Shown here: one piece after another, positions 1 to 12,434 of the stretch
How the letters are laid out: each line of letters opens with the position of its first letter
Numbering within the stretch: position 1 is the first letter of the stretch
DNA from: Ophiocordyceps camponoti-saundersi (nom. inval.)
Taxonomy: Eukaryota; Ascomycota; Sordariomycetes; Hypocreales; Ophiocordycipitaceae
Assembly: GCA_003339415.1 (NCBI GenBank)
Contig: PDHQ01000109.1
Span: 1-64,000 of the forward strand
Length of the DNA: 64,000 bases
Direction of reading: 5' to 3'
Made by a program: the position numbers and the translations under genes
Notes under the pieces: generated by a model
The model's input: the letters and a program-made list of their open reading frames with translations, nothing else
What the model was told of the DNA's origin: nothing
Database searches by the model: none

Positions 1-160
<160 letters not shown>

Positions 161-164
161 ATAG

Positions 165-640
165 TAATAATAATAATAATAATAGTAATAATAAAATAAC
201 TAAATATAAGGCTAAGAAAAATAAAAAAAAATAAAATTTTACTTAGTAAAAGAAAATAATATAACTAGCTTAAAAAGAAAAAAAAAGAAAGAAAAAAATT
301 CTTCTATATAAGAGGTATCTTAACTTATATCTTTATATATATATACTATAACTAAAATATTTTTTTCCTTAAGTAGTAAAATATATAAAGGATTTAAGCT
401 ATGCTAAAATAGTTAAGTTATATAAAAGTGCTTAGTTAAGTTTATATATATAATAAGCGCGGGGTATATATAAGTATATATAATTAGTTAGCGCTGCACG
501 CGGGACAGGCGCGGGCTATATATAAACTATAACTTTAAATATATATACTATATATATTTTAAAACCTTTTAAGTTATTTTATATTAATTAAGTTACTTTT
601 TAATAAAAGTAATAAAGTATAATACTTTAATAATAAAAAT
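165..640 (-). repeat. dispersed repeat R, copy 1 (inverted)
   Basis: This stretch is the reverse complement of 26390-26860 and also matches 33035-33297. Landmarks shared by all copies are two GC-rich islets (around 465 and 490-520 here) separated by TATATATAAGTATATATAAT, followed by a TATATAAACTATAAC block. The copies differ mainly by C/T and G/A changes, as expected after RIP. No coding frame is visible. It may be a piece of an LTR or another transposon end, but I could not fix its boundaries. Confidence 0.75.
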
Positions 641-719
641 AAGATTACTAAGTAATAACTATTTTTATTTTTATAAAAAGTTAAGTTTTTATAATTAAAA
701 GTAATTAATAATAATATAT

Positions 720-1865
720 AAAAAACTAAGAAAAAAATTTTATATAAAAGTTTTATAAGAAGAAATACTAGCTTAAGTTTAATATCTTATAATAAGTTTT
801 TATTATTATAATATAAAGTTAAGTTTCTCCCTTATTAAGTATTTTTTATATAAGCTATATTCTCTTAATTAATTAATAAAGAATATTTTATATTATTTTA
901 TATAAGAATTTTTATTATATAAAAGTAGGAATTATATAAGTTTAATTAGCTTAATATTATATATATTTTTATTATAATATTAAAGTCTAAGTTAAATATC
1001 TTATAAATTTTATTTTATTTTTCTTTAAGTTTTATATAATAAAAGTAATATAATTATATAAGACTTATAAAGATACTTAAAAAATAATATAATTTATAAA
1101 AATAATAAATATTAGTTTTTTATATATTTTATATATAATATAAAGGTATAGCTACTTATTTTATTATACTAAAAAAAGTAACTAAAAAAGTACTTTAACT
1201 TCTTAGTTATTTTTTAAAGTCCTTATTATTTTATAAAAACCTCGCTATATTAGCTTAGTAGCTATTACTTAAGGGGCTATTAAGGTAGAAGTACTTTTTA
1301 ATATAAGCTAGTATAAAGAGATATTTATTTTTTATAGCTAGTAAGTAGTATATATACTATTAAAGCTTATAAAAAACTAAACTTTATTATCTTTATAAGT
1401 TATATAATATTTGTTTTTTATAATATTTATATTTTAATAATATAAAATAAAAAGCTTAGCCTTATTATATAAAATATTATATAGTTAGCTGAAGTAGTTT
1501 TAATTTTATTACTAACTTTTATTAAATATTATAACTTTCTCTAAAATAATAAGGCTATTATAAATAGGTTATATAAGAGGTAGTATAAAGACTAGACTTT
1601 TTAAAACTATAATAAATACTATTAAGAGCTAAAAAAGGTTTTAGTAGCTATATTTTTATATCTTTATATAAGGTTATATAAGCCTAAGTCTTAATTAATA
1701 GAATTATCTTTTAAGAGGGTATTAAAGTAAGAGTTACTAAGGTTAAAAGGGTTATATAATTATAATTATATAGGCCTTAAATTATAAAGAGGAATTCCTT
1801 AATAAAAATACTATCTTATTATATAATAACTCCCTGTTTTTTTAAAAAGCTAAAGGAAGGCTTTA
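720..1865 (+). repeat. unidentified repeat D, copy 1
   Basis: It aligns with 14620-15470 in the same orientation; for example AAATACTAGCTTAAGTT near 763 recurs at 14661, and TTATAAAGAGGAATTCCTTAAT near 1781 recurs at 15380. This copy carries roughly 290 extra bases around 1140-1430. Frames are full of TAA and TAG stops, and I recognise no domain. It ends near a truncated LTR-like piece at 1885-2010. Confidence 0.7.
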
Positions 1866-1884
1866 AGAAATAAATAAGAAACTA

Positions 1885-2010
1885 AAAAGGGGAGTTATAA
1901 GATTAGAAGGATTTTATATAAAAAGTCCTTATAACTTAGGTAAGCTATATAGTAATATAAGGCTATAAGAATAATATAAAGTTATAAGATATTATAAAAT
2001 ATTATAATAA
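1885..2010 (+). repeat. truncated LTR-like fragment (repeat Y end)
   Basis: It matches the last 120 bp or so of 2695-2996 and 16195-16318 (shared landmark: AAAAAGTCYTTAYWAACTTA, then GTATAAGGCTATAAG-like sequence). It is probably the end of a long terminal repeat of the chromovirus family at 16-21.8 kb. Confidence 0.6.
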
Positions 2011-2314
2011 ATATTAGTTATTTAGTATTTCTTATATATAATTTATATTACTTATTAAATTAATCTTTAGTAAAAAGCTTTAAAAATTAAGAAAAGTTTT
2101 TATAAAATCTTATAAATAAATATTTTAAGCTTACTTTATAAAATTAAAAAAGGGCCTTTTTATATATAAGAAAAGAAAAACTTAAATATAATTACCTAAT
2201 AGCTATATATTAATTATATTATATTATAAATAATAATATTTTAGCTTTAAAATACTTAACTAATTTATTAATAAAATAATACTTTTATTTATATATTAAA
2301 ATTAATATATAAGG

Positions 2315-2996
2315 TATTATAGCTAAGATATATTAAGTAAATAATAATATTAGTATTATAAATAAAGATTTTAAGCTAAGGAGAAAAGAAGAAAAAAGAG
2401 GAAAAACTCTTATAAGCAAAATCTTAGTAAAATATATAAGAGTATATGCTAGTAAAGTTAAGAGAGGATATAGGGAAATCCGGGTAAAGAAGCGGTTATA
2501 TTTCCTAGTAATATCCCCTAAGGTCCTTTCCGGGTAATTTTATAATAAGGTTTCTAGGGGTTATATAAATATAGTTAGAAATCCTTAAAAATTACCGTAA
2601 AATATTTAAGGGATATCCCTATAAAAGCTAGCGCGTAATACTACCCCCTAATAAAGGCTTTAATATACTTATTAAAGCTAATAATATTTAAAATAAAGCT
2701 ATTCGCTAAGAGAAATTATAAAATTATTAAATAAGCTATCTAATATTAGTATTATAAGGGTCCTAAAAAAAGTATATTATTACGATACCTTTTATATTAC
2801 TATATAAAAAAAATAGCTATATAAATACTTATTTAAATATATAAAATATTAATTAAGGAATATATAAAGTAAGGAGTAATATTATAAGATTAGAAAAATC
2901 CTATATAAAAAGTCTTACTAACTTAGGTAAGCTATATAAAGTATAAGGCTATAAGGATAATATAAGGCTATTAAAGTATTATAAAATATTTTAACA
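2315..2996 (-). mobile_element. probable solo LTR of the 16-21.8 kb chromovirus family
   Basis: The first half (2315-2640) matches 21435-21757, just outside the gag end of the minus-strand chromovirus. The second half (2695-2996) matches 16030-16318, just outside its chromodomain end. The simplest reading is that these two outer pieces are partial LTRs and this 682-bp block is one complete LTR. It begins with TATTATAG (TG to TA by RIP) and ends TTTTAACA, keeping a terminal CA. I see no clear 5-bp target duplication, so the solo-LTR call is an inference. Confidence 0.55.
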
Positions 2997-3004
2997 CTTA
3001 TAAT

Positions 3005-3430
3005 ATTTTCTTTATAATATACTATATAGCTTCCTTAGTAAGTATGCAGCGTTACTAGCTATTAGTAATAATTATATAGTTAAAAATCGACTTATAGCGC
3101 GGGCTGCTATAAATTATAAGGTATCGTATATAGTCTCCTTATATAGGGAAATATTTATATAGCGAGAGAGAAAGGTTACTCTTAAAAAGAGTAAGGTATT
3201 AGCTTCGTACGCTTAAAAGGGTTATTATCGTAATACTTAAGAGGTTTATATAGAGTAATATTCCTAGCTATAGCTGAAGGTATAAGAGAGAGAAAGTGCG
3301 AAAAAGGGCGCTAGTTAGTAGAAATTTTCAAGCTACTATTTATAGCTAGTAGGCCCTGCTAATTATAAGAAGCCTCTTTCTTTCTATTTTATATAAAAAA
3401 AATTCTTCCCTTCTTTATCTTTTATAATAA
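3005..3430. other. RIP-degraded DNA, no element recognised
   Basis: AT-rich sequence with some surviving CG-containing words. I see no long frame and no match to other repeats in the window. Confidence 0.6.
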
Positions 3431-4224
3431 TAGTACCTTTATTATTATTATAACTATTACTCTTATTAGCCGTAGCTATAGCCGCTATCTTATTATATAA
3501 TAACGAAGAAAAAGAAGAATAAAAAGAAAAATATAAAAAAGAAAAAGAAGAAGATTTTATATAACGATTATATTTATTAATATAATACTCGGACGCTTAC
3601 CTTTTTTAAATAATATCGTAACTATTACCCTTAGCACTAATAAGGAGGTATATGCTAAGTTTCTCTAAGCTGCTATTAGCGTATATATCCCCTTTATATA
3701 AGATATTTTCTAAGTATTTACTAATTATATAATAAGCTAAGGAATGCCGCTACCTTATAAGTATATTATACGATATTACTTTATATTTACGCTTTAGGGA
3801 AATTACTATTAAATTAATTATAAAGGTTATACGCTATTATAGCTATTTTTATATAATAATAATCTAAGCTACTAGTCGTTTTCTAATATAAGGCCCTTAT
3901 AGTTATTATTACTTGCGTTATAATAGCGCTTTATTCTTAAGCTGCTAACGCTTTTATAATTATTAAGAGGGGGGCTATAAGCTATATATTTAAGATTCGA
4001 AGAGGCGTTATTACGACTACTATTATATAAAGGATAAAGAAGATAAGAATAATAATAAAAGTAAGCATAAAGATAATAAGGATAACGAAGATAAAAAATA
4101 ATAATAATAAAGGAGGTAAGGAGGAGGGGGAGGAGGATAATAACGATAATAATAATAAGTTAGATAACGATTTAGACAAAGAGGATAATAAAGATAATAA
4201 TAATAATAAGGATAATAATAATTA
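3430..4224 (+). pseudogene. RIP-degraded unknown ORF with acidic Asn/Asp/Lys-rich tail
   Basis: The plus strand reads as protein-like sequence in pieces, interrupted only by TAA and TAG. From about 4100 to the TAA at 4222-4224 the frame encodes a low-complexity tail rich in Asn, Asp, Glu and Lys. Upstream (3840-4060), spaced Tyr codons resemble Cys/His residues converted by C-to-T change (TGT to TAT, CAT to TAT), so a Cys/His-rich knuckle is possible. Composition and layout (Ala-rich, acidic tracts, possible knuckle) resemble the plus-strand frame at 55830-57090 inside the complete chromovirus. I do not recognise the family. At least one frame change is needed, so this is a broken remnant. 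A minus-strand 65-codon frame over 3982-4179 is a Leu/Ile-rich shadow of this tail. Confidence 0.4.
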
Positions 4225-5935
4225 ACCCCTTATATTATTAGCGGTTTGCTCTTGCTATTACGAGGCGATATAAAGTAAAGAGCGGCGGCTATTTTTTTCT
4301 TTTTATATAGCGTTAAATTTATAAGCTTAAGGGGCGGCGGCGGCGCAAGTCTTTTAATAATTACTTTTATCTTAATTCTAATTTTATTTATTATAACTAG
4401 TTATATAAGGGCGTTATTCGGGCTTTTCTTTATTATAATATTTATTAAGTTATCTTTATTATTAATTTAAAATATATCGGTAATTTTCTTTTTTTATATA
4501 ATTTATATAAAGCTATAATATCGATTATAAGCCTCTTTTTCTTTATATTACTAAGCTTAACTAAGTAGTTATAAAAGGAGTATAAGTTTATATAAAATAT
4601 AAAAGGGATATTTAATAATAAGAGGCTTTATATAATTTTTTAAAATATAATATTAAGGGCGATTCTATTATTAATTCTTTATATAATATTATTTAACTTA
4701 TATATAAGTATATTACGCGTTACTCTTTAATATTTTATTAAGGACTAATATATAATATTATTATAAATTAAAATTTTATTCTTTATATAAGCTACCTCTT
4801 TACTTAATATAATTATAAATCTTATCTATAAAAATAAGTTTTTATTATTTATAAATAAGTTATTAGTAAAAATCCAAAGCTTTATATAGTAAAAGTTAAG
4901 GGGGATAAAATATAGTCCTTAGTTAGCGTTTTTAATTTATTATTATATACGGGCGTTTAAAGCGTTATAGTCTTCCTTTATTAATTTTTAAACTTAAGTA
5001 ATAGCTAAGAGGTTATACGCTACCTTAAGCTAGGAGATTAATAAAATATACGCTTCTTATATATATTATAAAAATACGCTTACGGGGCGTTTTCTCTAGC
5101 TAGGTTAATAACTTATAATACCTTAGCTTAGCTTTTTTATATAAAGAGAATACTATCGCTTTTAAAGGAAATTTATCCGCTATTAAATTTAATTACGTCT
5201 TATATAAGAGGCGTATCTTTAGCTTTATATAAAAGTTTTACTACTTAAGGGACTTTTTCTTAAGGTTTAAAAAGGTAAGCGAAATAAAAAAAAGCGTATT
5301 ATTTATTTATATTCTTATAAGGCTAAAAGAATCCGGGCTAAAAAGTATAAAAAGAAGGTATAAGTTATATATTAAAATTATTATTTTTAAGTTTTTATAG
5401 TAATACTTATAATATATTTTAAACTAATAAATACTTAATTTTATAATATTATAAAACGGGCGATAAATATATAAAATAATACTTTTCGGAAAATAGTTTT
5501 CTAATTCCTTTAGTAATTATACGAAAATTAGCCTTATTAAGCAGTTACGGAATTATATATATAATTAGGTAATATCTTAAAGCTTAATATATATATTATA
5601 TAACTATATAAAAGAAAAGCTTAAAGCGAGAATTAATCTTTAGCTTATTTATAAGATTATAAAAAATTAAGTAAGTATAATAGCTTTATTAATATTAATA
5701 TAGCTTTATATAATAAGTTATAATTTCTTATATAGCTTTATAATTTTATTTTTAATTTCTTATATAAGCTTTATATAAAAAATATATAGCTTTTTATATT
5801 TAGCTAGGTTATATTATATAAAAGTAAAAATATCCTTAATAGTAAAATTATTAATTTTAGCGCTGTTTAATTCCTTAAATATAAGACTATTATAAGGCTC
5901 CTTAATAGTCTTAAAATAACCTTTTATAATAACGG
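4225..5935 (-). pseudogene. RIP-degraded region with a faint minus-strand reading frame
   Basis: No complete feature can be called. On the minus strand, roughly 5330 down to 4880 reads as amphipathic, Lys-rich protein broken only by TAA and TAG, suggesting an old gag-like or unknown transposon protein. Small GC-rich islets (4335-4350) persist. Nothing here matches the recognised domains elsewhere in the window. Confidence 0.3.
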
Positions 5936-5939
5936 GATA

Positions 5940-7330
5940 GGACCCGTTATTTAATATTCCGCTTGCTATAATATATTTATTACTAAGGAGATAATAATAG
6001 CGCCCGCGGCGGCTAAGGCCGGGGCCTAAGGAACGGGCGATACTCCTATAATTATATATAGGGGGTTACGGGGACTAAGTTAGTCCTTATAATATCCTTA
6101 ATTTAGTTAAGGTAATATAATAATAATATTAAGATAAAGAAAGCGATAAACTAAGTATAATACTTTAGTAATTATAATATAAAAAATATATATAGTAAGC
6201 TTATTATAATAATATTAGCTATAGCGTTTTCTAAAATATAAAATATTATAATAGCTCTTAAAGTTAAACTTTATAAAAAATATATAATTACTTTAAACTA
6301 GACCGAGACCTAACTTTTACCTAAGATTATTAAGTTAATTAAGAAAATAGTTACTAAAGCTATATAGAAAGCCCCCCTATTAACGGCCGGTCTTAATACT
6401 AATTAGGCTCGCCTAATATAAGCGTTTATAGCTACTAATAAATATATAATAGTTAAACTTATTCTAAGCCGCTCTAATAAAAAAGTTACTATATTTATAA
6501 AAGATATTATAATTAATATAAATACTTTATAACTAACCTTATAAAAGATCGTATAAGCTATAAATATAGCCTTAAAATATAAATCCGTATTAGTAATATA
6601 ATAGCTTTTTAATAAGAATATTATAATTATATTTTATCTAAAGTATAAAAGGCGAGTAGACTTAGTTAAGTAAATCCTTATTATTTTTAAAAAGGGAGCG
6701 GTTTATAATTAGAGAACCTATTTAATTATAGTAAAAAGAGTACGTATAGAGGCCGCTTATAATAACTAAGATATACTTATATAATAAATTAAAAAAGTTA
6801 ATAAGGTTAAAATTACCTAAGTCTAAGCTCTCTAGCTTTATAATAAAGGAGCTATATATATATACTTAATATTAAAAGTTATTAATATAATAAATATTAA
6901 TAAATTTATATAAAATAAACTTATAATAAATATAGAAATCTCCTAAGTTAAGGTTTATAATAACGCGGTATAGCTTTAATAATATTATTAATATTACTAA
7001 TTTAAATATATAGCGAAATATTACCGTAAATAACTATATTATAACTTTTACGTAGCTATAGCGTATTTAGAAAAGGAGGGCGTATACTTAGCCTTAGCTA
7101 AAAATAGAACTAAAAGCTATATTTTTTATAAAAAATACTACGCCTTATAGTTCTAAGACTATCTTACTTTAAAGGCGTATTAAAACTAAGTATATAATAA
7201 CTACGCTTATTATTTATATAAGTTTTAAAATTACTTATAGCTAACTTAATTTTAATCTAATAATAGCTTTATTAAGGTTTAGTTCTAAAAGCGATCTCTC
7301 CCGCTCTTATCGTAATTATAAGCTATAATT
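5940..7330 (+). pseudogene. LINE ORF1 (gag-like, zinc-knuckle protein), degraded
   Basis: ORF1 of Tad-type LINEs encodes an RNA-binding protein that packages the element RNA. Between 6970 and 7190 one plus frame reads through spaced Tyr codons at the places where CCHC knuckles have Cys and His, with the between-knuckle motif AKNRTK, typical of this family, at about 7098-7115. Replacement of Cys by Tyr and the many TAA and TAG stops are what C-to-T change produces. The frame upstream is alignable to 41260-42715. The start codon is not identifiable because TG is depleted. Confidence 0.7.
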
Positions 7331-7689
7331 TAATTAAATATAAATAAGGACTTTAATCTAGTATTAAAAAAGGGCCGCGGTAAGATTAATATTACTCCTA
7401 GTACTTAAGGAGGATAAGGAGCTAGTAAGGGATAAGGAGCCCCCTTATTTACCTTAATATAATTATAAACTTTTACCTAATCCGCTTTTAATAAAAATTA
7501 AAACTCTTTTTTAAAATATATAAAAGCGTAATTATCTTATATATATAGCGCTTTGTAGCCTAATTAGCTATAATTTTATTTATATATAGGAACTATAATA
7601 TAACTAATTTAGTTACTTACCGCTCTTAAGTATCTTATTATATAAACTTATAAATTCTAATAGCTAAGTGATTTTTTATATTTATAAAT

Positions 7690-10600
7690 AATTAAACCTT
7701 TCTTTTTAAACCCCTCTTACCGCCCCTAATATAATATTTATTCTTTTCTATACCTCGCCCTTCTTATAAATTATATTTATTTACTTACTCTTATTAATAA
7801 TTAAGTTAAGTTTTTTTTTCTAAAAGGATATTATTTACCTTAACTTTAGCCTAATAGCTACCCTCTTATATAGCGACTTTAACCTCTATTACCCCTCTTA
7901 GGATTATTATAAATAGTCCTCCTTTAAAATATTAAACTTTCTTAAGCTAGCGATTAGCCTCTAACTTAAATTTTTTACGCTTTTAGGTAAAGTTACTTAG
8001 GAAATATATAATAAGCGAACTAAAACTATTAACTTAGCTTAAGTTACGCCCGATTACTAAGCGATATACTTAGGGAATAACTTTAACCTTATTAGCTTTA
8101 ATTATATTTTATAAATTATTTTTATTAATATTAATCTTTACCTTAATATAACTCTAATTAAAATATAGCGCTTTTTTTACTTAGATATTTTTATAGCTAA
8201 GGTATAAAATTAACTTAAATTAAACTTATATATTATTATAATACTTAAAAAGCTTCAAAATATAGTTACCTTATTTTATAACTAGCTAAAAATAATAATA
8301 GAAATAATAATATTAGTATACGTTTAAACTTACTTTATAGCGTAAAATTAGTAAAACCGGGTAATAGCTATTATTATAATAGTTATAAAAAAAGCTTAGC
8401 GCTATTAGCGTGCTAATTTTACTAACTCTTATTAGTAAGATTATTAAGAAATAATAAAGGTATAAAAGTTAATAATTAGCGCGGCACGCTATAGCGCTTA
8501 GTATAATTTTATTAATAGTATCTTTACGAAATCGTTAATTTTTTAGATTTTAAAATATTAAGCTTAGCTATAAAGCTAGGCCGCGCTTAAGCTAGTATAT
8601 ATCCTTATATTTTAAAAATACTTAGAATTAATATTAATAATTACTTTCTCTAATAAGGTAACTTTACTTAGCTAATACTTTTTCTTAGCTTTTACTAATT
8701 CGGCCCCTTTATTTACTTTAAATAATCCCTTCCCTCTCTTTTATATTAAGCGTATTATTATTATTAAAAATATTTACTTTACCCTTTTCTTAATTACTTT
8801 TTAAAAATTAGCTAGCTTTAATAAGATTTTAATTAAGTTTCTAAAAAGATATAAACCCTCCTTTATTTAGGTTTTCTAAAAAATCTTCTAAAGCTATATT
8901 AATAATAATTATTTCCTATTATAATTTAAAATTTCTAATATTATAATTATCTAGAAAGTAAATAAACTACTAGCTATATATTATACCCTAAATAAATATA
9001 AGCTAATTTTACTCCTTAATATAATAAGGAAAGTTTTAAAAATAAATATAGCTAAGAAAATTATATTAGTAATAGAGGAGGCCCGGATCCTCCCTAATAG
9101 CTAAATAAGTAATAGATTATAGCGCTTTATTAATATAGCGGTCCTTATACTTACTAAAATAATTAAGATAATTTAAAACTAAAGCGGCACCGCCTCGCTC
9201 CTCTTATTAAACTTTACTAAAGTTTTTAACTATATTTTTTATAATAAGTTAATTATTATTATAAATTACCTAAGCTTCTTTAAATAAATTATAGCGTTTA
9301 TTTAATTATACTTTATAAACTATACCTTAAAACTTAAATTTAATTATAAACTTAGTAATATTTTCTTAATTTAGTAAAGGGTCCCCTAAAAGTCTTTTAT
9401 TTTACCGGTCCTCTTTCTCTTATATATATCCTTATTATATTAACGCTTAAACTTAATATTAAGTCTCTTTATAATAAAGTTTATAATTAATATTAATATC
9501 TTTAATATTAAATATAATAAGGCTTAGGTATTACTTTAACTTAAGCGTATATAGCGAATTTATAAATAATAAGCTTTAGAATATAAAATAACTTTTTAAC
9601 TAGCTTAAAGTAAGTTAATATATTTTATAAAAATAAGGATAGCGGATATAACTAAGCTTTAGCTTAAAGCTATAATAATATAACTAATATAAGAGGCGCG
9701 ACTTTTAAAAGTCTAGTTATATTATTAGCTATATTAAAAATCTTACCTTTTAAAACTTATTACTAAGCTTAAGCGCTAATACCTAGCCTTTACTAAAATT
9801 ATAGCGTTAATATAAGGCTATATTTTATTAAGGGTAAGGGAAATTTATATTAAAGCTATTAGATTATCTATTATATTCGATATAACCTAATTCGCCTTAT
9901 TTATATAGCTAGGGGGGATATTATATAGCCTTATTATAAAAGCCCTAGCTATAAAATAATCTAAATACCTCTAAGTTATTACCTAAGCTTATAAAGCTAC
10001 CCTTATCTATTATATTAAAGCTAAGGTTTTTATCTTACCTCTTAACCTTTATCTTACTTATTATATAGTTTATACTTATTATTATTTATAATATATTAAA
10101 ATAGTAAACCTTATCTATATTATAGTAAAGAAGGCGGCTTAGTAAGTATACTATAAATATAGAGGACGCCCTTATTAAAAGAGATACTAAGTATTATAAA
10201 ACTTAGAGAAATTCTATATAATATAAACTAGCCCTAAGCTAATAGTAAAATATAAGCGATATAATTTCGATATTTAACTCCGTGATAAATAGCTTCTTTA
10301 TTAATACTTTAAGGAGGGAAAGTTAAAGAAATATAAATAATTATATAGCTATTTTATAAATTAGCTATTATAACTTAAAGCTAGCTCCGCTTTTCGTATA
10401 TATAAAAGATTTCCTAAGTTTATTAATATAATATTTATATAGCTTAGGATTAGATATATTAAACTTAATTTATTTCTCTAAGCTTATAAGGTACTTAAGG
10501 TAATATTAAGGTAATACCCTTATAATAGCGGCGATAAAATAATCCCTTATATTTTTATTAATTATACTCTTATTTATAAAAATAAGCCCTTTTTAATATT

Positions 10601-11060
10601 AACCAGTATCTAATATAAGATTAGCGAGACTTTACTAAGGCGCTTAATAACTTATAATTTATAATATAATTTATATATTAGTTCTTTTTATTAAAGAGGC
10701 TTTACTAGTTTAACCTTATATTATTACCTTATAAGGAAAAGGAGAACGGAGATACTAACCTTAGCGCGAACACGTAATAGTTACTATATAATAATATACT
10801 TATATTTTTTACTTTACTAACCGCTTACTTAGCTCCGAGTTTTATTTACCTTAACTATATATAAAAAATTAATTTAACCGCGTAAAGCGCGGGAATATTT
10901 ATAATTATTATAGCTATAGCTATAGCTATAGCTATATCTATATCTTTACTTATATTTATAACTTAAAGTAAAAATTACTAGCTTTTATTATTTCTTACTA
11001 AATATAATATAATTATTAGCTAGCGTTATAAGATTTTTATTATTAGAGTACTTATTAATA
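7690..11060 (+). pseudogene. LINE ORF2 (endonuclease-reverse transcriptase), degraded
   Basis: The endonuclease is recognisable by a GDFNL-like motif near 7870 (the first Gly now lies in a mutated context) and a TINLA.VTPDY segment near 8025-8060, which corresponds to the conserved STTIDLAW region. The reverse transcriptase shows IRKVL, then SLLLLNFTKVFNYI around 9200-9240 (catalytic Asp replaced by Asn), PILFLLY-like residues near 9400, and the FxDDxNI box near 9480-9500 reading IININI, so both catalytic Asp are lost. The post-RT AYKATLIY segment, typical of fungal LINEs, lies near 9990-10010. A C-terminal RNase H or zinc segment is not clear. Confidence 0.75.
10905..10938 (+). repeat. short (TATAGC)n tandem repeat
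   Basis: About five hexamer units lie inside the degraded LINE ORF2 and encode alternating Ile-Ala codons in the LINE frame. It is probably replication slippage within the element. Confidence 0.7.
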
Positions 11061-12434
11061 AAACTATTTTAAATAAAATTAAAAATTTTCTTATAAAAAG
11101 GCAGCTTAGTAGCGCTATAAGCGCTTATAGCGCTCTTAATAATAGTAAGAGCTTCCTTTATAATAAAAGTAAGAGTAATATTAAGTATAATAAACTTATT
11201 AGCTTCTAACTTTAACTTAAACTTAATAAGTATTAAAGTAAAAAAAGTTCTAGTTATAAATAAAAAAGTAATAAAGATAGGAGGGCGGTTATAAGGCGAA
11301 AAAGTCCCTTATAAAGCTACCTTATTCTTAGCTATATAGCGAATATACTATAACTTATCTATTACCTAATTATAAAAGTTAATTAACTATATATAAAAAA
11401 TACGCTACTTTTAGGTTTAAGCTATAATAGCTATAATAAGTTAGTTAATATAAGTTAGACTTTTAATTATTTTAATAATAGGATTTTTGCTAAAAGTAGG
11501 AGGTAGTAAGCTTTAAAGCGGTACGCGGCTAGCGGCCGCCTAAATAACTTAATTAGCGTAGGAGCTATTATAACGTATAATAGCGTAAGTTTCCTTAACG
11601 CGCTAAATAGTATTTTTCTATTATTTTTATTAATATAAGACTTACCTTAAACCCGCTATAATTTTAATTTTAACTTATTAACTAAAAATTATAATTAAAG
11701 CTTAGCTTATAAGCTACCTTAACTATAGCGCGAATAGCTTTTATTATAATAAGATCGGTAATTAGCTTATATTTAATATAATTATTCGCGTATTTTATAT
11801 AAAATATACTAAGCTAATTTACTTTAATTATTAGTAAGTTTAGGCGTATACTAAGGCTAAATACTTACTACGCTATATTTAGTAAAGATTTTTAAAGCTT
11901 ATAAGTATACTAATAAAACTAGCGTAAGATATATCGCGGGGGTAATCTCTTTTAATAAGTATTTTACTTCTAATATAAGTTAGCTATAAATAATATATAT
12001 ACTTATAAAAATTACTTATATAATTAATTTTATTAAAATTATTAATTTAATAATAGCTTACTTACGCTAGTAAAAATAACCCCCCTTTTTTTATATACTT
12101 TTAAGCCTTAAGTTACTAATTTATAAAAATAACTTCCTAATTAAAAAAGCTTCCTAATTAGGAAAGCTTTATAAAATAAGTATATACTTAAATATATATT
12201 ATATATATAAGGGGTATATAGCTATATATTAAAAGGTTAAGAGGTATATATTAAGGCCTTAAAAGGGTATATATTAGCTTATATAAGTAATATATACTAC
12301 TACTCTCCTTATCTTTCCTTATCTTATCTTTCTTTCCTTATATTATATAGTATTACTGTAGCTAATAGCTACTTCCTTTATACGCGTTACGTATCCTACC
12401 TAGCCCCGAGCCGGCCGCGGTCTTACCGCGCTGC

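Noticed and set aside
3982..4179. 65-codon minus-strand ORF of Leu/Ile/Ser-rich sequence
   Set aside because: It is the shadow of an Asn/Asp/Lys-rich plus-strand low-complexity tract and has no gene-like context.
8640..8760. Separate gene in the moderately GC-containing stretch of the LINE
   Set aside because: It lies within ORF2 between endonuclease and RT and shows the same TAA/TAG-broken frame.
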